DNA of 31,538 bases from Chara braunii (GCA_003427395.1 BFEA01000322.1:202041-233578); one strand, 5' to 3'; counted from the stretch's first letter, positions 8,690 to 16,280 are shown. Program-made: numbers and translations. Notes: generated by a model from the letters alone, not told the origin.

Positions 8690-8785
8690 TACAGCCCGGA
8701 CCTATGACAGTTGCTGCAGCCTGGACCTATGACAGAACTCGCAGCCCGGACCAGCGACAATAGCAGTAGCCCGGACCTATTTCCT
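8690..8785 (-). repeat. Short tandem repeats upstream of gag
   Basis: The motif agcccggacctat (plus strand) occurs about four times in roughly 90 bases (near 8692, 8718, 8745 and 8768) with spacing of 23-28 bases and small variations. It lies in the 240-base interval between the last upstream ORF and the gag ATG, a position where a leader or internal initiation element could sit. No function is visible from sequence. Confidence 0.6.
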
Positions 8786-8812
8786 TGTCACGGTTCGCGT
8801 CCGCCTCCAATC

Positions 8813-9193
8813 CTAGCTCTCGACTGCCCCGATTACCACCACCAGTACTCCATTCCGGTCACGGATCTCGTGCTCTCCCTCTATCCCAAGAATCCCTGTG
8901 TCTAGGTAAACCTCTCCCTCGGGATCGCTCAACAAGGCCGCGCCTCTCCGGATCTGCAGTACGCCCGTGACAGGATCTCTACGTCTGTAGCAGATCGCAG
9001 TCCCAAGCCTAACCAATGTCTCCTGATCAGCACCCCTCAAGAGCCTCCGAGCGTCTATCTCCGTCCTCCTTGTTAGGTCTCCCATCCCGTCCTGAATCGG
9101 GTAGCCCGCTAAAGGGGGAAACTTTTTTCCTATTGTCATCCAAAGTCGCTCGTCGACCTTTCTGACCTCCACTTTCTTTCCTAGAACTTCCAA
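8813..9193 (-). CDS. Unrecognised ORF H upstream of gag
   Basis: About 126 codons, ending at TAG just before the short repeats that precede gag. The frame opens at TTG; the first in-frame ATG is about 18 codons in (LWMTIGKKF). It lies in the same frame as ORFs F and G upstream, separated from G by three in-frame stops in 51 bases. The C-terminal part (GVLQIRRGAALLSDPEGEVY, then DRNGVLVVVIGAVES) looks like a small beta-rich fold and has a faint likeness to the end of ORF F (GTGLWIVVEGG). I do not recognise a family. Confidence 0.45.
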   Translation of the reverse strand: MEVLGKKVEVRKVDERLWMTIGKKFPPLAGYPIQDGMGDLTRRTEIDARRLLRGADQETLVRLGTAICYRRRDPVTGVLQIRRGAALLSDPEGEVYLDTGILGIEGEHEIRDRNGVLVVVIGAVES

Positions 9194-9241
9194 TCTTTAT
9201 TTCTCCTCCTTTTACTCCCAGACTGCTATGAGGTCACATGT

Positions 9242-9538
9242 TTAGTATCTGAGGGTAGTCAGTGCTATAGCCGCTCGCAGTCTCACTGCCGACAACTCCA
9301 ATGTATCATAGAATGTCTCAAAATCCTCCTCATCTCCACTATCCTCTATGACCTCTAAAGTCTTTATCGATTCCCTCCAGTATCGATCGTGAGTGGCGAG
9401 CACCCTAAGTATTGCACCGTCTGCTACAACTTTCCCTAGCTCTCCAGCTTTCCTGGCTTCGCTTATCTTCAACCTCCCAGCCTCTCTGGTCGTCTCGTAC
9501 CATGCCCTTATCCGAGACCGCCCTTCGAAAGGTGTCAC
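9242..9538 (-). CDS. Unrecognised ORF G (helical) upstream of gag
   Basis: 98 codons in frame with ORF F, starting at the codon right after the TGA of F (9541-9539), so F and G look like one protein split by a single stop. The sequence is predicted to be mainly helical and charged (REAGRLKISEARKAGELGKV, then SGDEEDFETFYDTLELSAVR). It opens at GTG with no early ATG, which supports read-on from F rather than independent initiation. No family recognised. Confidence 0.4.
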   Translation of the reverse strand: MTPFEGRSRIRAWYETTREAGRLKISEARKAGELGKVVADGAILRVLATHDRYWRESIKTLEVIEDSGDEEDFETFYDTLELSAVRLRAAIALTTLRY

Positions 9539-9757
9539 TCAGAGTACGTATTTTATCCTTCGTCCTCCTTCTACTACAATCCAAAGTCCTGTCCCCCTAG
9601 CCTCACGCGGCGCACAGCGGACACACTCTGCCTCCTCAACTATGCACAGTCTGGTATGGAGCTGGAGCTCTACGATCACTAACACCAATGGTTCGTCCAG
9701 TCTCCCTACCACATGCAATGAGTACCGATCCGTCGTGCGTAGTGCGGTCCCGCCCAT
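9539..9757 (-). CDS. Unrecognised ORF F upstream of gag
   Basis: 72 codons from an ATG at 9757 that overlaps the end of ORF E by about 50 bases in the -1 frame relative to E. It is hydrophobic and beta-like (LDEPLVLVIVELQLHTRL, then GTGLWIVVEGGRRI) with two cysteines. A single in-frame TGA separates it from ORF G. No family recognised. The E/F overlap could be a mutational frameshift or a genuine overlapping junction; no canonical slippery heptamer was found there. Confidence 0.4.
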   Translation of the reverse strand: MGGTALRTTDRYSLHVVGRLDEPLVLVIVELQLHTRLCIVEEAECVRCAPREARGTGLWIVVEGGRRIKYVL

Positions 9758-10074
9758 GTCCTGTCGCTACCTCCCTGCGTTACCATGTCCTCCGTTGTCA
9801 CGCCCTCTGCAGACTTCTCCCCAGTTCCTTCGCGTGATACGCTCCTAGCCTTTACCCTCTCCAGAAAGTCTGATCTCCACGCCTGGATTATCTCTCTTTC
9901 CTCCCTGAACAAACTCTCTAACTCTCTCGTCACGAGCTCAACCCTACGCAGCTTTCCCTCGTCCTGGCACATCCCGATCTTTCTTATCTTGTTTCCTAAC
10001 TCCTTTACCTGGCTCAAGAGTGGTTCTTTAATGCGCTTTCTCACTCTTCCGACTGCCTCACTCTCCTCTTCCAT
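9706..10074 (-). CDS. Unrecognised ORF E, coiled-coil-like, upstream of gag
   Basis: 122 codons from ATG at 10074. Residues 5-75 are strongly charged and helical with heptad-like hydrophobic spacing (IKEPLLSQVKELGNKIRKIG, then RRVELVTRELESLFREEREI), so an oligomerising coiled coil is plausible. The C-terminal third is low-complexity Ser/Gly/Thr. It lies in the same frame as ORFs C1 and D, separated from D by two TGA codons in 27 bases. No homologous family is recognised. Confidence 0.45.
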   Translation of the reverse strand: MEEESEAVGRVRKRIKEPLLSQVKELGNKIRKIGMCQDEGKLRRVELVTRELESLFREEREIIQAWRSDFLERVKARSVSREGTGEKSAEGVTTEDMVTQGGSDRTWAGPHYARRIGTHCMW

Positions 10075-10098
10075 AGTTAGTCCTCATCTCTTTCCAAC

Positions 10099-10386
10099 TC
10101 ATCCTCTCACCCTCGCTCTAGCCTCCGCTACCATCTCGTCGTGGAAGTGCTCCGCGCGCATATAACCATGAGACCATATCATCACATCATAGGAAATCGA
10201 GGTCTGGAAGGTCACACGCGCCAGTACATCAGCTCTATGCTCGTGGATCAAATCCCTGGCTCGTTGTCGGCACTCCCTCGCCGTCAAGTCCTCATCTATG
10301 TACGCTCGGAGAAGTACTGCCACAGTGTACCCTGTGCTTACCAGTTGCTCTTCTACGCGCATCACTGTAGCCGTCCTCCCCGGCAT
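10099..10386 (-). CDS. ORF D, partial member of the upstream ORF family
   Basis: 95 codons from ATG at 10386, which is the second codon after the TAG that ends ORF C1 and is in the same frame, so C1 and D may once have been one protein. YTVAVLLRAYIDEDLTARE lines up loosely with the middle segment of the larger family members (VGVVRAYLYLGPDAVKEAV in A1 and ATVYFHGLVHDHWREEQ in A2). The rest is helical and His-rich. Function unknown. Confidence 0.45.
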   Translation of the reverse strand: MPGRTATVMRVEEQLVSTGYTVAVLLRAYIDEDLTARECRQRARDLIHEHRADVLARVTFQTSISYDVMIWSHGYMRAEHFHDEMVAEARARVRG

Positions 10387-10389
10387 TCC

Positions 10390-11112
10390 CTATGCTACGA
10401 CCTCGAAGAAAAATCTCACATCCTCTAGCCCCACATAATCAATCTCCGCCCGTCTCCTGCAATACCTAATCAGATCGACTGTTCTCAGACAGTCCACCCA
10501 GCAAGTAACGTCTATGATGTCGTCAAGCGTCTCTCTACTGGGTGGTCCCCACCTCACACAAATGGCGTAGTATACTTCCCTGAAACGGGGAGCTAAGCCC
10601 TCCCAAAGTGCATAGAGTGTGTGGTCCACTACTTTACTCAGACGATCTACGCTCCCATAGGTCTGCCCTATTACGAAACGAGGAAGACCAAATCGCCAAC
10701 CCTCCCTCGGGTAGAGGGTCGGATGCGGAGGCCCGTATACCAAGCGACTCCAATACGTCCTTCCTCCTGAGAGTCTCGCCAGCTGCTGATTAACGACCAC
10801 TCTGGCCAACAACTCGCTTCTCCATCAAGCCCTGCTTGCCCCTGCGAGTATCAGTCCTACCTCTAAATCGTGTGCTCTATCCGCTATCAGATGTCCCACC
10901 CCTTCTAGGTCATGAGTCCTTTCGGGTCGTCCATCTTTCAGTATCACTGTCCAAAGGAAGAGTCCCTCTGCCAGCCACATTCCAAGGTAACGTATCGGAA
11001 CACACCCTGTCCCCTCTAACGCCACAGGAAGAGGAATGTTGTATCCAACAACCATCTCTTTGGGTCTCACAAGTTTCCTCACGCTATAGGATTCGGACTG
11101 TCGAGAGAACAT
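10390..11112 (-). pseudogene. ORF C1, third full-length member of the upstream ORF family, one in-frame TGA
   Basis: An ATG at 11112 (directly preceded by in-frame TAG) opens 95 codons to TGA 10827-10825. The same frame then continues to TAG 10392-10390, giving about 240 codons in all, the length of ORFs A1 and A2. Landmarks align across the three: an LP motif near the start, then LAEGLFLWT (compare LSAGMWLWT and LAPDVHLWT), then GWRFGLPRFV in the C-terminal half (compare GLRAIVPAFV and RLRVTLPCFV), then a hydrophobic D/E-I-I helix near the end. This supports one duplicated gene family. The TGA falls mid-protein, so this copy is probably broken unless the stop is read through. No known domain recognised. 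Confidence 0.55.
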
Positions 11113-11215
11113 AAGCTAGCCAGGCCACTGAGTCACTCCTCATCTCCCCTCCAGCTCTCGATCTGTATCACTCTACTCCCTCCGACGCACCCTATCTCAC
11201 GACGCTGCTAACTCC

Positions 11216-11566
11216 TCAGACAACTCTCCCACTCAGATCCAGTATGGCCGAGTAGGTGTTGTGCACTCTCCCGTCAACTCCATGGAAGTAGATAGTGAAC
11301 TCGACGTACCTCTGGCCTCTCCGTATCTCCAGGGCATGCTCCGTCATGAGCCTGATCTGTTGCTCAACATTGCCCAATGCTTCATCCTCCCAGCCACATG
11401 TCCTATCTCGCCGTAGGGAAAGAGTCACTCCCACTATATCCCTGCCTGCCAACCTTTCCTGCTCTCGCTGCCAGTCTCGCCTTGCCCAAAGATATCTACT
11501 TACCGTCTCTCCACTACTCCCTTCTCTAATCCTCACTCGGATACGCCCTGCCTCTAGTCGTCTCAT
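11216..11566 (-). CDS. ORF C0, probable truncated family member
   Basis: 116 codons with an ATG at 11566 that overlaps the TGA of ORF B2 as ATGA. The translation GRIRVRIREG, then YVEFTIYFHGVDGR, resembles the N-terminal half of ORF A2 (GRVALDLPARG, then VLATVYFHGLVHD), and it stops at TGA where the C-terminal half would begin. It may be a truncated third duplicate. The ATGA stop-start overlap is of the kind used for termination-reinitiation, but one instance proves nothing. Confidence 0.45.
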   Translation of the reverse strand: MRRLEAGRIRVRIREGSSGETVSRYLWARRDWQREQERLAGRDIVGVTLSLRRDRTCGWEDEALGNVEQQIRLMTEHALEIRRGQRYVEFTIYFHGVDGRVHNTYSAILDLSGRVV

Positions 11567-11883
11567 GCATCTGGCATATCCTCGTCTATGTCCTCATCTA
11601 CCCTCTGACCCCATGGGATATCCTCCTGTCCCTCAGCATGCGCCAAATCTCCCCAGACCTCGTCCTGGTCACCCCAAAGGTCTATGTCATCGAAGTCCTC
11701 CCAATCCCAATCCTCAGCGTACCATGCAAGATCGTCAGCCTCTGGATATACTTGCCGGTAATACTCCTCAACCTCCCCAGTCGAGATGAGATGGCCCGGC
11801 CTCTCCTCACGAGTCTCGGCTAACAGCTGTTCTACTCCAGCTAAATGATCTGTTGGCCTCTGAGCCTCTCTCTCTAGCGCCGT
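11563..11883 (-). CDS. ORF B2, acidic Trp-rich segment after ORF A2
   Basis: About 106 codons in the same frame as ORF A2, separated from it only by TAG 11886-11884, and closed by TGA 11565-11563. There is no ATG near its start, so translation would need readthrough or reinitiation, or the TAG is a mutation. The C-terminal half is very acidic with many Trp/Tyr (VEEYYRQVYPEADDLAWYAE, then WDWEDFDDIDLW). ORF B1 behind ORF A1 has the same layout and an EYY motif at the same place (FAEYYQAIGQAPYRVEHEFD), so A and B form a duplicated pair. Function unknown. Confidence 0.5.
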   Translation of the reverse strand, partial: TALEREAQRPTDHLAGVEQLLAETREERPGHLISTGEVEEYYRQVYPEADDLAWYAEDWDWEDFDDIDLWGDQDEVWGDLAHAEGQEDIPWGQRVDEDIDEDMPDA

Positions 11884-12600
11884 CTAGAAGGCTAGGGGCT
11901 GATACAGAGAGTACAGGTCAGGGCTCCCGATAGGTACAATGACCCGCAGGAAATCAATCAAATGGAGCCCTCGCTCGCCTACAAGCGGCCCCGCTACAAA
12001 CTGTGCATACAACACCCAGTCCCTGTCAGCATACCCTCGGCAGAGGCCGTCCAAGTCAAGAGCCGCAAAGTAGATCTCACCCAGACGCCTAAGTCCCCAA
12101 AGCTCCTCCGCCACGAAGCACGGAAGTGTCACACGCAGTCGACTGCTAGGATATGGGAAGTGTCCTCCAATCCTAAAGGTCGTCGTCACTCTCCGAACAC
12201 CCCCGTGCAGCCGCTCTACCTCGCCCCGCAAGGAGTCCGATCGAGCCAGTAAGATCCTCCTCGCGGTCTGCTCCTCTCGCCAATGATCGTGCACGAGGCC
12301 GTGAAAATAGACCGTGGCTAGCACCTCCTGCGAGTAGTAAATGTGGTCCACTACCTCTATACTAGTCGTGCCAGGTCGTCGCCACCTCTGACTGTCTAGC
12401 TCAAACGTCTCAATGACATACGTCCACAAATGTACGTCTGGGGCCAACACCGTTGATGACCATCGACTCTCTATCGCATCCGCGGAAACCCCTCTGGCCG
12501 GCAGATCTAGCGCCACCCTGCCTGGCGCTACTGTCTCAGGAGGTCTAGGCCATCTGGCGTCGTCGATCTGAAACTCTACTCCACTGACCTGCTCTACCAT
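11884..12600 (-). CDS. ORF A2, unrecognised globular protein upstream of gag
   Basis: 238 codons from the ATG at 12600; a GTG in frame at 12615 would add five residues. Composition suggests a soluble mixed alpha/beta protein without signal peptide or membrane segment. It is clearly related to ORF A1: DLPARG versus TIPARS near residue 45, APDVHLWT versus SAGMWLWT, LPCFVAEELWGL versus VPAFVVESVFGG, and GLHLIDFLRVIV versus VQLIELIRSID near the end. The distance between the two ATGs is 1094 bases. It does not look like gag, envelope, chromodomain or any pol domain. The TAG that ends it is followed in frame by the acidic ORF B2. Confidence 0.6.
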   Translation of the reverse strand: MVEQVSGVEFQIDDARWPRPPETVAPGRVALDLPARGVSADAIESRWSSTVLAPDVHLWTYVIETFELDSQRWRRPGTTSIEVVDHIYYSQEVLATVYFHGLVHDHWREEQTARRILLARSDSLRGEVERLHGGVRRVTTTFRIGGHFPYPSSRLRVTLPCFVAEELWGLRRLGEIYFAALDLDGLCRGYADRDWVLYAQFVAGPLVGERGLHLIDFLRVIVPIGSPDLYSLYQPLAF

Positions 12601-12677
12601 CGATCCTCTCTCCACTAGTAGTCGATATCAGTCGCTAAGCTCACTCAGTCGTCGTGCCTAACGTGCTCCTCTGCCTC

Positions 12678-12944
12678 CTATGCTCGTACTGCTACCCCTA
12701 TCCTGGGGAAATGGGCGTCCGTAACGTCGATCTCCTCCTCGTCAACCTCACTCGCTGGGTCGACCCAATCTGGCTCCCAGGCGTCCTCGTCGTCCTCTCG
12801 CTCCCAACCCTCGTCGTCAAACTCGTGTTCGACGCGGTATGGCGCCTGTCCTATAGCCTGGTAGTACTCCGCAAACTGATCGCCGTATATCAGAGGTCAC
12901 CCAGCGTCCTCACTCCACCAGCTCCCCCAGTCGTCTGAGAAAAG
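12678..12944 (-). CDS. ORF B1, acidic segment after ORF A1
   Basis: This continues the frame of ORF A1 after TGA 12947-12945: 15 codons, another TGA, then about 70 codons to TAG 12680-12678. It has no ATG at its start. It is rich in Asp/Glu/Trp (DDEGWEREDDEDAWEPDW) like ORF B2. The matching A-stop-B layout in two diverged duplicates is the main reason to list it. Alternatively both stops are independent nonsense mutations of one A-B protein. Confidence 0.4.
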
Positions 12945-13694
12945 TCACCCGATGCAGATCACGTACTCGGGGCCTGCTCGGAGCTCACGGTCTAGCCAAT
13001 CCCAAACGCACGGAGAATGGGGCCACTTGTCGTCTATCGATCGGATCAGCTCTATAAGTTGAACCCTCTCGTCCCCCCAACGAGGCCCACCAGTCGCGAG
13101 CGAATAATAGATGTAGTCGAGGTCGTCAGACCTTCTCGCCAGGATCTTGAGATCCTGATAGGCTAGGTATGCCTCCACCATTCCACCAATACCTCCAAAG
13201 ACGCTCTCTACTACGAACGCCGGAACTATCGCCCGCAGACCCCGAACGCTGTACGGGAAAAAACGGTCCTGTGCTACCACCAGCTCGCCCGTGATATCAA
13301 GAGGAGGGCGTCCGTGAAACAGGGTCAACGGGTCGCTCGAGTCCTCCACTTGGAAGGCGGCTACCTCGTCCCTCAGGTAGCGTAACGCCCTGCTAATCGC
13401 GCCACTAGTCTCAGTCGTCTCGAGCCCCACCACGGCCTCCTTGACCGCGTCCGGTCCTAAGTACAAGTAGGCTCTCACTACGCCCACTCTGTGTCCAGGT
13501 CGGTGCTCTCTATGCGTCCAAAGCCACATGCCCGCAGACAAGACTATGGACCTCCACGCAAACTTGCCGTCAGCATATTGGACGCTGCGCGCGGGAATCG
13601 TGAGCTCCACCACGTCCCCTTCTATGAGTTCAGGGGGCCCCACGTCCCAAGCGCTGCTGACCTCATAGACCTCCACCTGCGCCCGCGGCCACAT
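12945..13694 (-). CDS. ORF A1, unrecognised globular protein, first ORF of the element
   Basis: 249 codons from an ATG at 13694, the first sizeable frame after the 5' LTR, PBS and leader of element 1. It is a soluble-looking protein with scattered Trp/Tyr (LSAGMWLWTHREHRPGH, then GLRAIVPAFVVESVFGG, then LDYIYYSLATGGPRWGDE). It is a paralogue of ORF A2 and C1 by shared landmarks. No signal peptide, membrane span, zinc finger or enzymatic motif is evident, and I cannot name a family. The position before gag is where some giant plant Gypsy elements (Ogre/Tat) carry an extra ORF; homology to those proteins is untested. Confidence 0.6.
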   Translation of the reverse strand: MWPRAQVEVYEVSSAWDVGPPELIEGDVVELTIPARSVQYADGKFAWRSIVLSAGMWLWTHREHRPGHRVGVVRAYLYLGPDAVKEAVVGLETTETSGAISRALRYLRDEVAAFQVEDSSDPLTLFHGRPPLDITGELVVAQDRFFPYSVRGLRAIVPAFVVESVFGGIGGMVEAYLAYQDLKILARRSDDLDYIYYSLATGGPRWGDERVQLIELIRSIDDKWPHSPCVWDWLDRELRAGPEYVICIG

Positions 13695-13778
13695 CCGACT
13701 GATGGTTAGAGAGTGCGTAGTAAGAGGGACGGGTAGAGAAGGTGAAAGTTAGTAGAAGAAGGTTGTCGTTCCTATGAA

Positions 13779-14740
13779 AATTTCGACAGCACTTCGCCTC
13801 CCTTCGTTGGGAGCCCCGATATCACGCTCTCGATCTATCTCCTAACTATCCCAAGGGTCCCCTATGGTGCCAAAGGGCGGAGTCCCGACTCTAAACAAGG
13901 CAACATGCCCTATAGTCCAGTTCCCTCGAATACAAGGCGTGTGCTCTGTTCGAGGGAACGCTGCTTCCGACTGCTTCGGTCTCCCCTCAGGAGTACAAAT
14001 GTCCACCCCTATCTAAGAAACAAAATTAGAAGGCCTTCACCTTCTTTCGCCATCTTTTTAAGCCATTTTAGTATTTTAAAGGATTTTTATAAATTTAAAT
14101 TAATAAAAAATACTTTTAATCTCGAGAAACCTACTGGCTGTCCACCACTGTCTAGGGGCGTGCAAGGTTTCCCCTGGAGAGTGGTGCGGCGACTATGTTT
14201 CTCTCTCCGCCTCTCACTAACTATTTATTTGAATTTATATTATACAAATTCTAAATAAATAATTTTAATTAGGAAAATTTTCGTGTTACTGGCCCCAACC
14301 CTTAAGAGGGGGTAAGGGAACAACCCTATATTTTTTCTACTCCAATTTCCTTCCCCTTTTCCTACCTAGAAAATTTTCCTATATTTAACTGTATTTAATT
14401 TACAAAAATTACGTTTACGTATGATACACCCCCTTTCTTATTTTACATACACTTATATCCCTTGTATACGTCTTTAGGCGAAATTGCTCGACCTCAAGGG
14501 TCCCCGAAAAAGTTCGGCAGCACTTCGCCTTCCCCCGTGGGGATGGGGTGTGGCCAAAGGCTTCAAAATAGCCGCCGAAGGAGTATAGCAAAAGGAAAAA
14601 TATCCAAAGAAAATATTAATTTTTAATAATTTTTTGAGTATTTCCTTTAATTATTTCCTAATTAATTGAAAGTATTGTACAAAATTACAAGAAAATTGGG
14701 CAGTATTTCCCCTCCCCCGTTGGGATGGGGTTTGGAGCTT
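13779..14740. repeat. Three dispersed copies of a ~40-bp GC-rich hairpin motif
   Basis: The plus-strand motif is approximately GGCAGCACTTCGCCT followed by CCCCCGTTGGGATGGGG. It occurs at 13779-13817 (shortest form), 14509-14553 and 14696-14740, embedded in AT-rich leader. Each copy contains a self-complementary CCC...GGG part that can fold into a short hairpin. Confidence 0.55.
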
Positions 14741-14958
14741 CCGCCCCTAGCTCAACAAACCGAAAGAAAAGACATCGGAATTTTTGGGAATAAATCAAAA
14801 TTTAATTAATTATTTTTCCCTATTTTTAGTATTTTAAATTAATTATACAAAAAAGGAAAATGCCGAAGAATACAAAAGGCAAAATATTTCACATATATTA
14901 TCCTTCTTCCTCGAGGTTGTTATCCGACTCAAAAACCCCGAATAAGTCTTTCCCTGAC

Positions 14959-14997
14959 TAGGGTTTCCACTAATTAGGGTTTAACTAACTAGGGTTT
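14959..14997 (-). promoter_or_regulatory. Three telo-boxes (AAACCCTA) in the element leader
   Basis: TAGGGTTT occurs on the plus strand at 14959-14966, 14975-14982 and 14990-14997, so AAACCCTA reads three times in element orientation with 15-16 base spacing. AAACCCTA is the plant telo-box, known from promoters of translation-related genes and as a binding site for telomere-repeat-binding and Polycomb-recruiting factors. Here the three lie about 650 bases downstream of the 5' LTR end. Confidence 0.55.
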
Positions 14998-15626
14998 TGG
15001 GAGTTTCTCGCGCAACCGCACGCTCTCCTCCATAACTCGTTCCGTCCCAAAACTTTCCCGTTAACTTCACTCAAAATCTGCAAAAACTTTGACTGAACAC
15101 TTCTTCTTAATCCCTTTTACGGTAGTTTACTCGAAATTTTAAAAAAATTATATATTTCATTTTTGTTTTTCTCCATTTTTCTTTGCTGTTACTTACCGTT
15201 CTTGCCTCTAACCACCTCCGTTTGCCTCGTCCAATGTATCAAAACGACGGGAAAAATAAACTAAACAAATTTGGTCAAGGGGTTGTTTCAAAATAATGAA
15301 CCAATTTCCCGCAAAAATTAAAAAAGAGAAAACGGAAAATTTCGAAATAATAAATAGGAAATCGAAGAAAATTCGTTATCTCAAAATCTGACCGTTAGAT
15401 TTCAGCAAGAAACATCTCATAACATTCCCCTCGTCGAGAGGACGAACTTTGCCCCCTGCGTACTTCGCACCAAAATGCGCGGTTTGCGAGATATTAAAAA
15501 AAAACTAATTCAAAAATTATCAAAAACGGAGCTAATCAAGAAAACGAACTAATTAGTACTTGGACTAATCAGCCCGTGCAACCCCATTGATTGTGGAACG
15601 CCGCGGCCTTGGGGGTGCTTCTCCCC

Positions 15627-15644
15627 TCCCCGGCAACGGCCCCA
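15627..15644 (-). other. Primer-binding site, tRNA-Asp type, element 1
   Basis: The minus strand reads TGGGGCCGTTGCCGGGGA. The 3' end of plant tRNA-Asp(GUC) predicts TGGCGCCGTTGCCGGGGA, so 17 of 18 positions agree. It lies four bases after the LTR end at 15649, the expected place for priming minus-strand cDNA. Confidence 0.88.
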
Positions 15645-15814
15645 AAGTTGTGAGGAAACCCGGGGAGGGGCCATCCATTGCTCGCTGAAGCCAGGGGCCA
15701 CGACGCCTGTCACTCGCCACGCCCGTTTCCGAGGTCCTCAGCGACCAGCAGCGCTTGGGGTTGGGGGCGTCCTGTCGCGTCACCCGTTTTTCCTTTCTTT
15801 CTTTTTGTGATCTA

Positions 15815-16045
15815 GCTACTTCACGCAGCTAGGTGTTTCAACACTTATCAGGTAAAGCAGCAAATTCACACAGCTAAGAGTCTCAATCGGCAAATTGGTA
15901 AAGCGACCAGTTCAAACAATGGCCGGTTTCAGCAGTCAAATGATGGAGCAATAAGTTCGTACAGCAAGGAGTTTCGACAGTCAACAAATGTTACCACAAG
16001 TTCACACAACCATGAGTTTCGACAGTCAACTTGACAAATCAACTA
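15815..16045 (-). repeat. 45-bp tandem repeat in LTR 3' part
   Basis: About five degenerate units begin near 15818, 15862, 15909, 15954 and 15999 (44-47 base spacing), with a shared core like AGTTCACACAACCATGAG then TTTCGACAGTCAAC. A diverged counterpart lies in reverse orientation at about 27720-27940 in the LTR of element 2. Confidence 0.6.
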
Positions 16046-16083
16046 GTCCACAACAGCAAGCTTTCTCAGTCAACTCATGGCAG

Positions 16084-16280
16084 CCCGCTCTCTCTTTCTC
16101 TCGCTGCACTCTTTCTCTTTCTCTTGCCGCTCTTTTCCGCTCTCTTTTGCTGATCTCTCTCCCTCTCTCTCTCACTGTACTCTTTCTCTCTCCTTTGCAG
16201 TTCTGTCTCTCTCTCTCTCTTCTTCGCAGTTCTCTTTCTCTCCCTTTTGCTGCCCTGTCTCTCTCTCTTTTCCTCTCTGG
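16084..16280. repeat. CT-rich low-complexity tract
   Basis: Nearly 200 bases of imperfect TCTCTTTCTC repeats, purine-rich in element orientation. It lies in the LTR between the 45-bp array and the gap. Long Arg/Glu or Ser/Leu open frames through it are artefacts of the repeat. Confidence 0.85.

Larger units (their letters stand above)
13695..15626 (-). other. Leader (5' UTR) of element 1 between PBS and first ORF
   Basis: 1.9 kb of mostly AT-rich DNA with no supportable coding region. It contains three copies of a GC-rich hairpin-like motif (13779-13817, 14509-14553, 14696-14740), three telo-box motifs (14959-14997) and long A/T runs. A packaging signal would be expected in this region, but none can be recognised from sequence alone. 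Confidence 0.7.

Noticed and set aside
9700-9830. A possible second frameshift signal at the ORF E/F overlap
   Set aside because: The frames are in -1 relation but no X XXY YYZ heptamer or strong stem could be found; a mutational indel is simpler.
12654-12938. A 94-codon plus-strand frame with a membrane-like hydrophobic sequence
   Set aside because: It is the antisense of the acidic ORF B1: Asp/Glu codons read as Val/Leu on the other strand. Not credible as a membrane protein.
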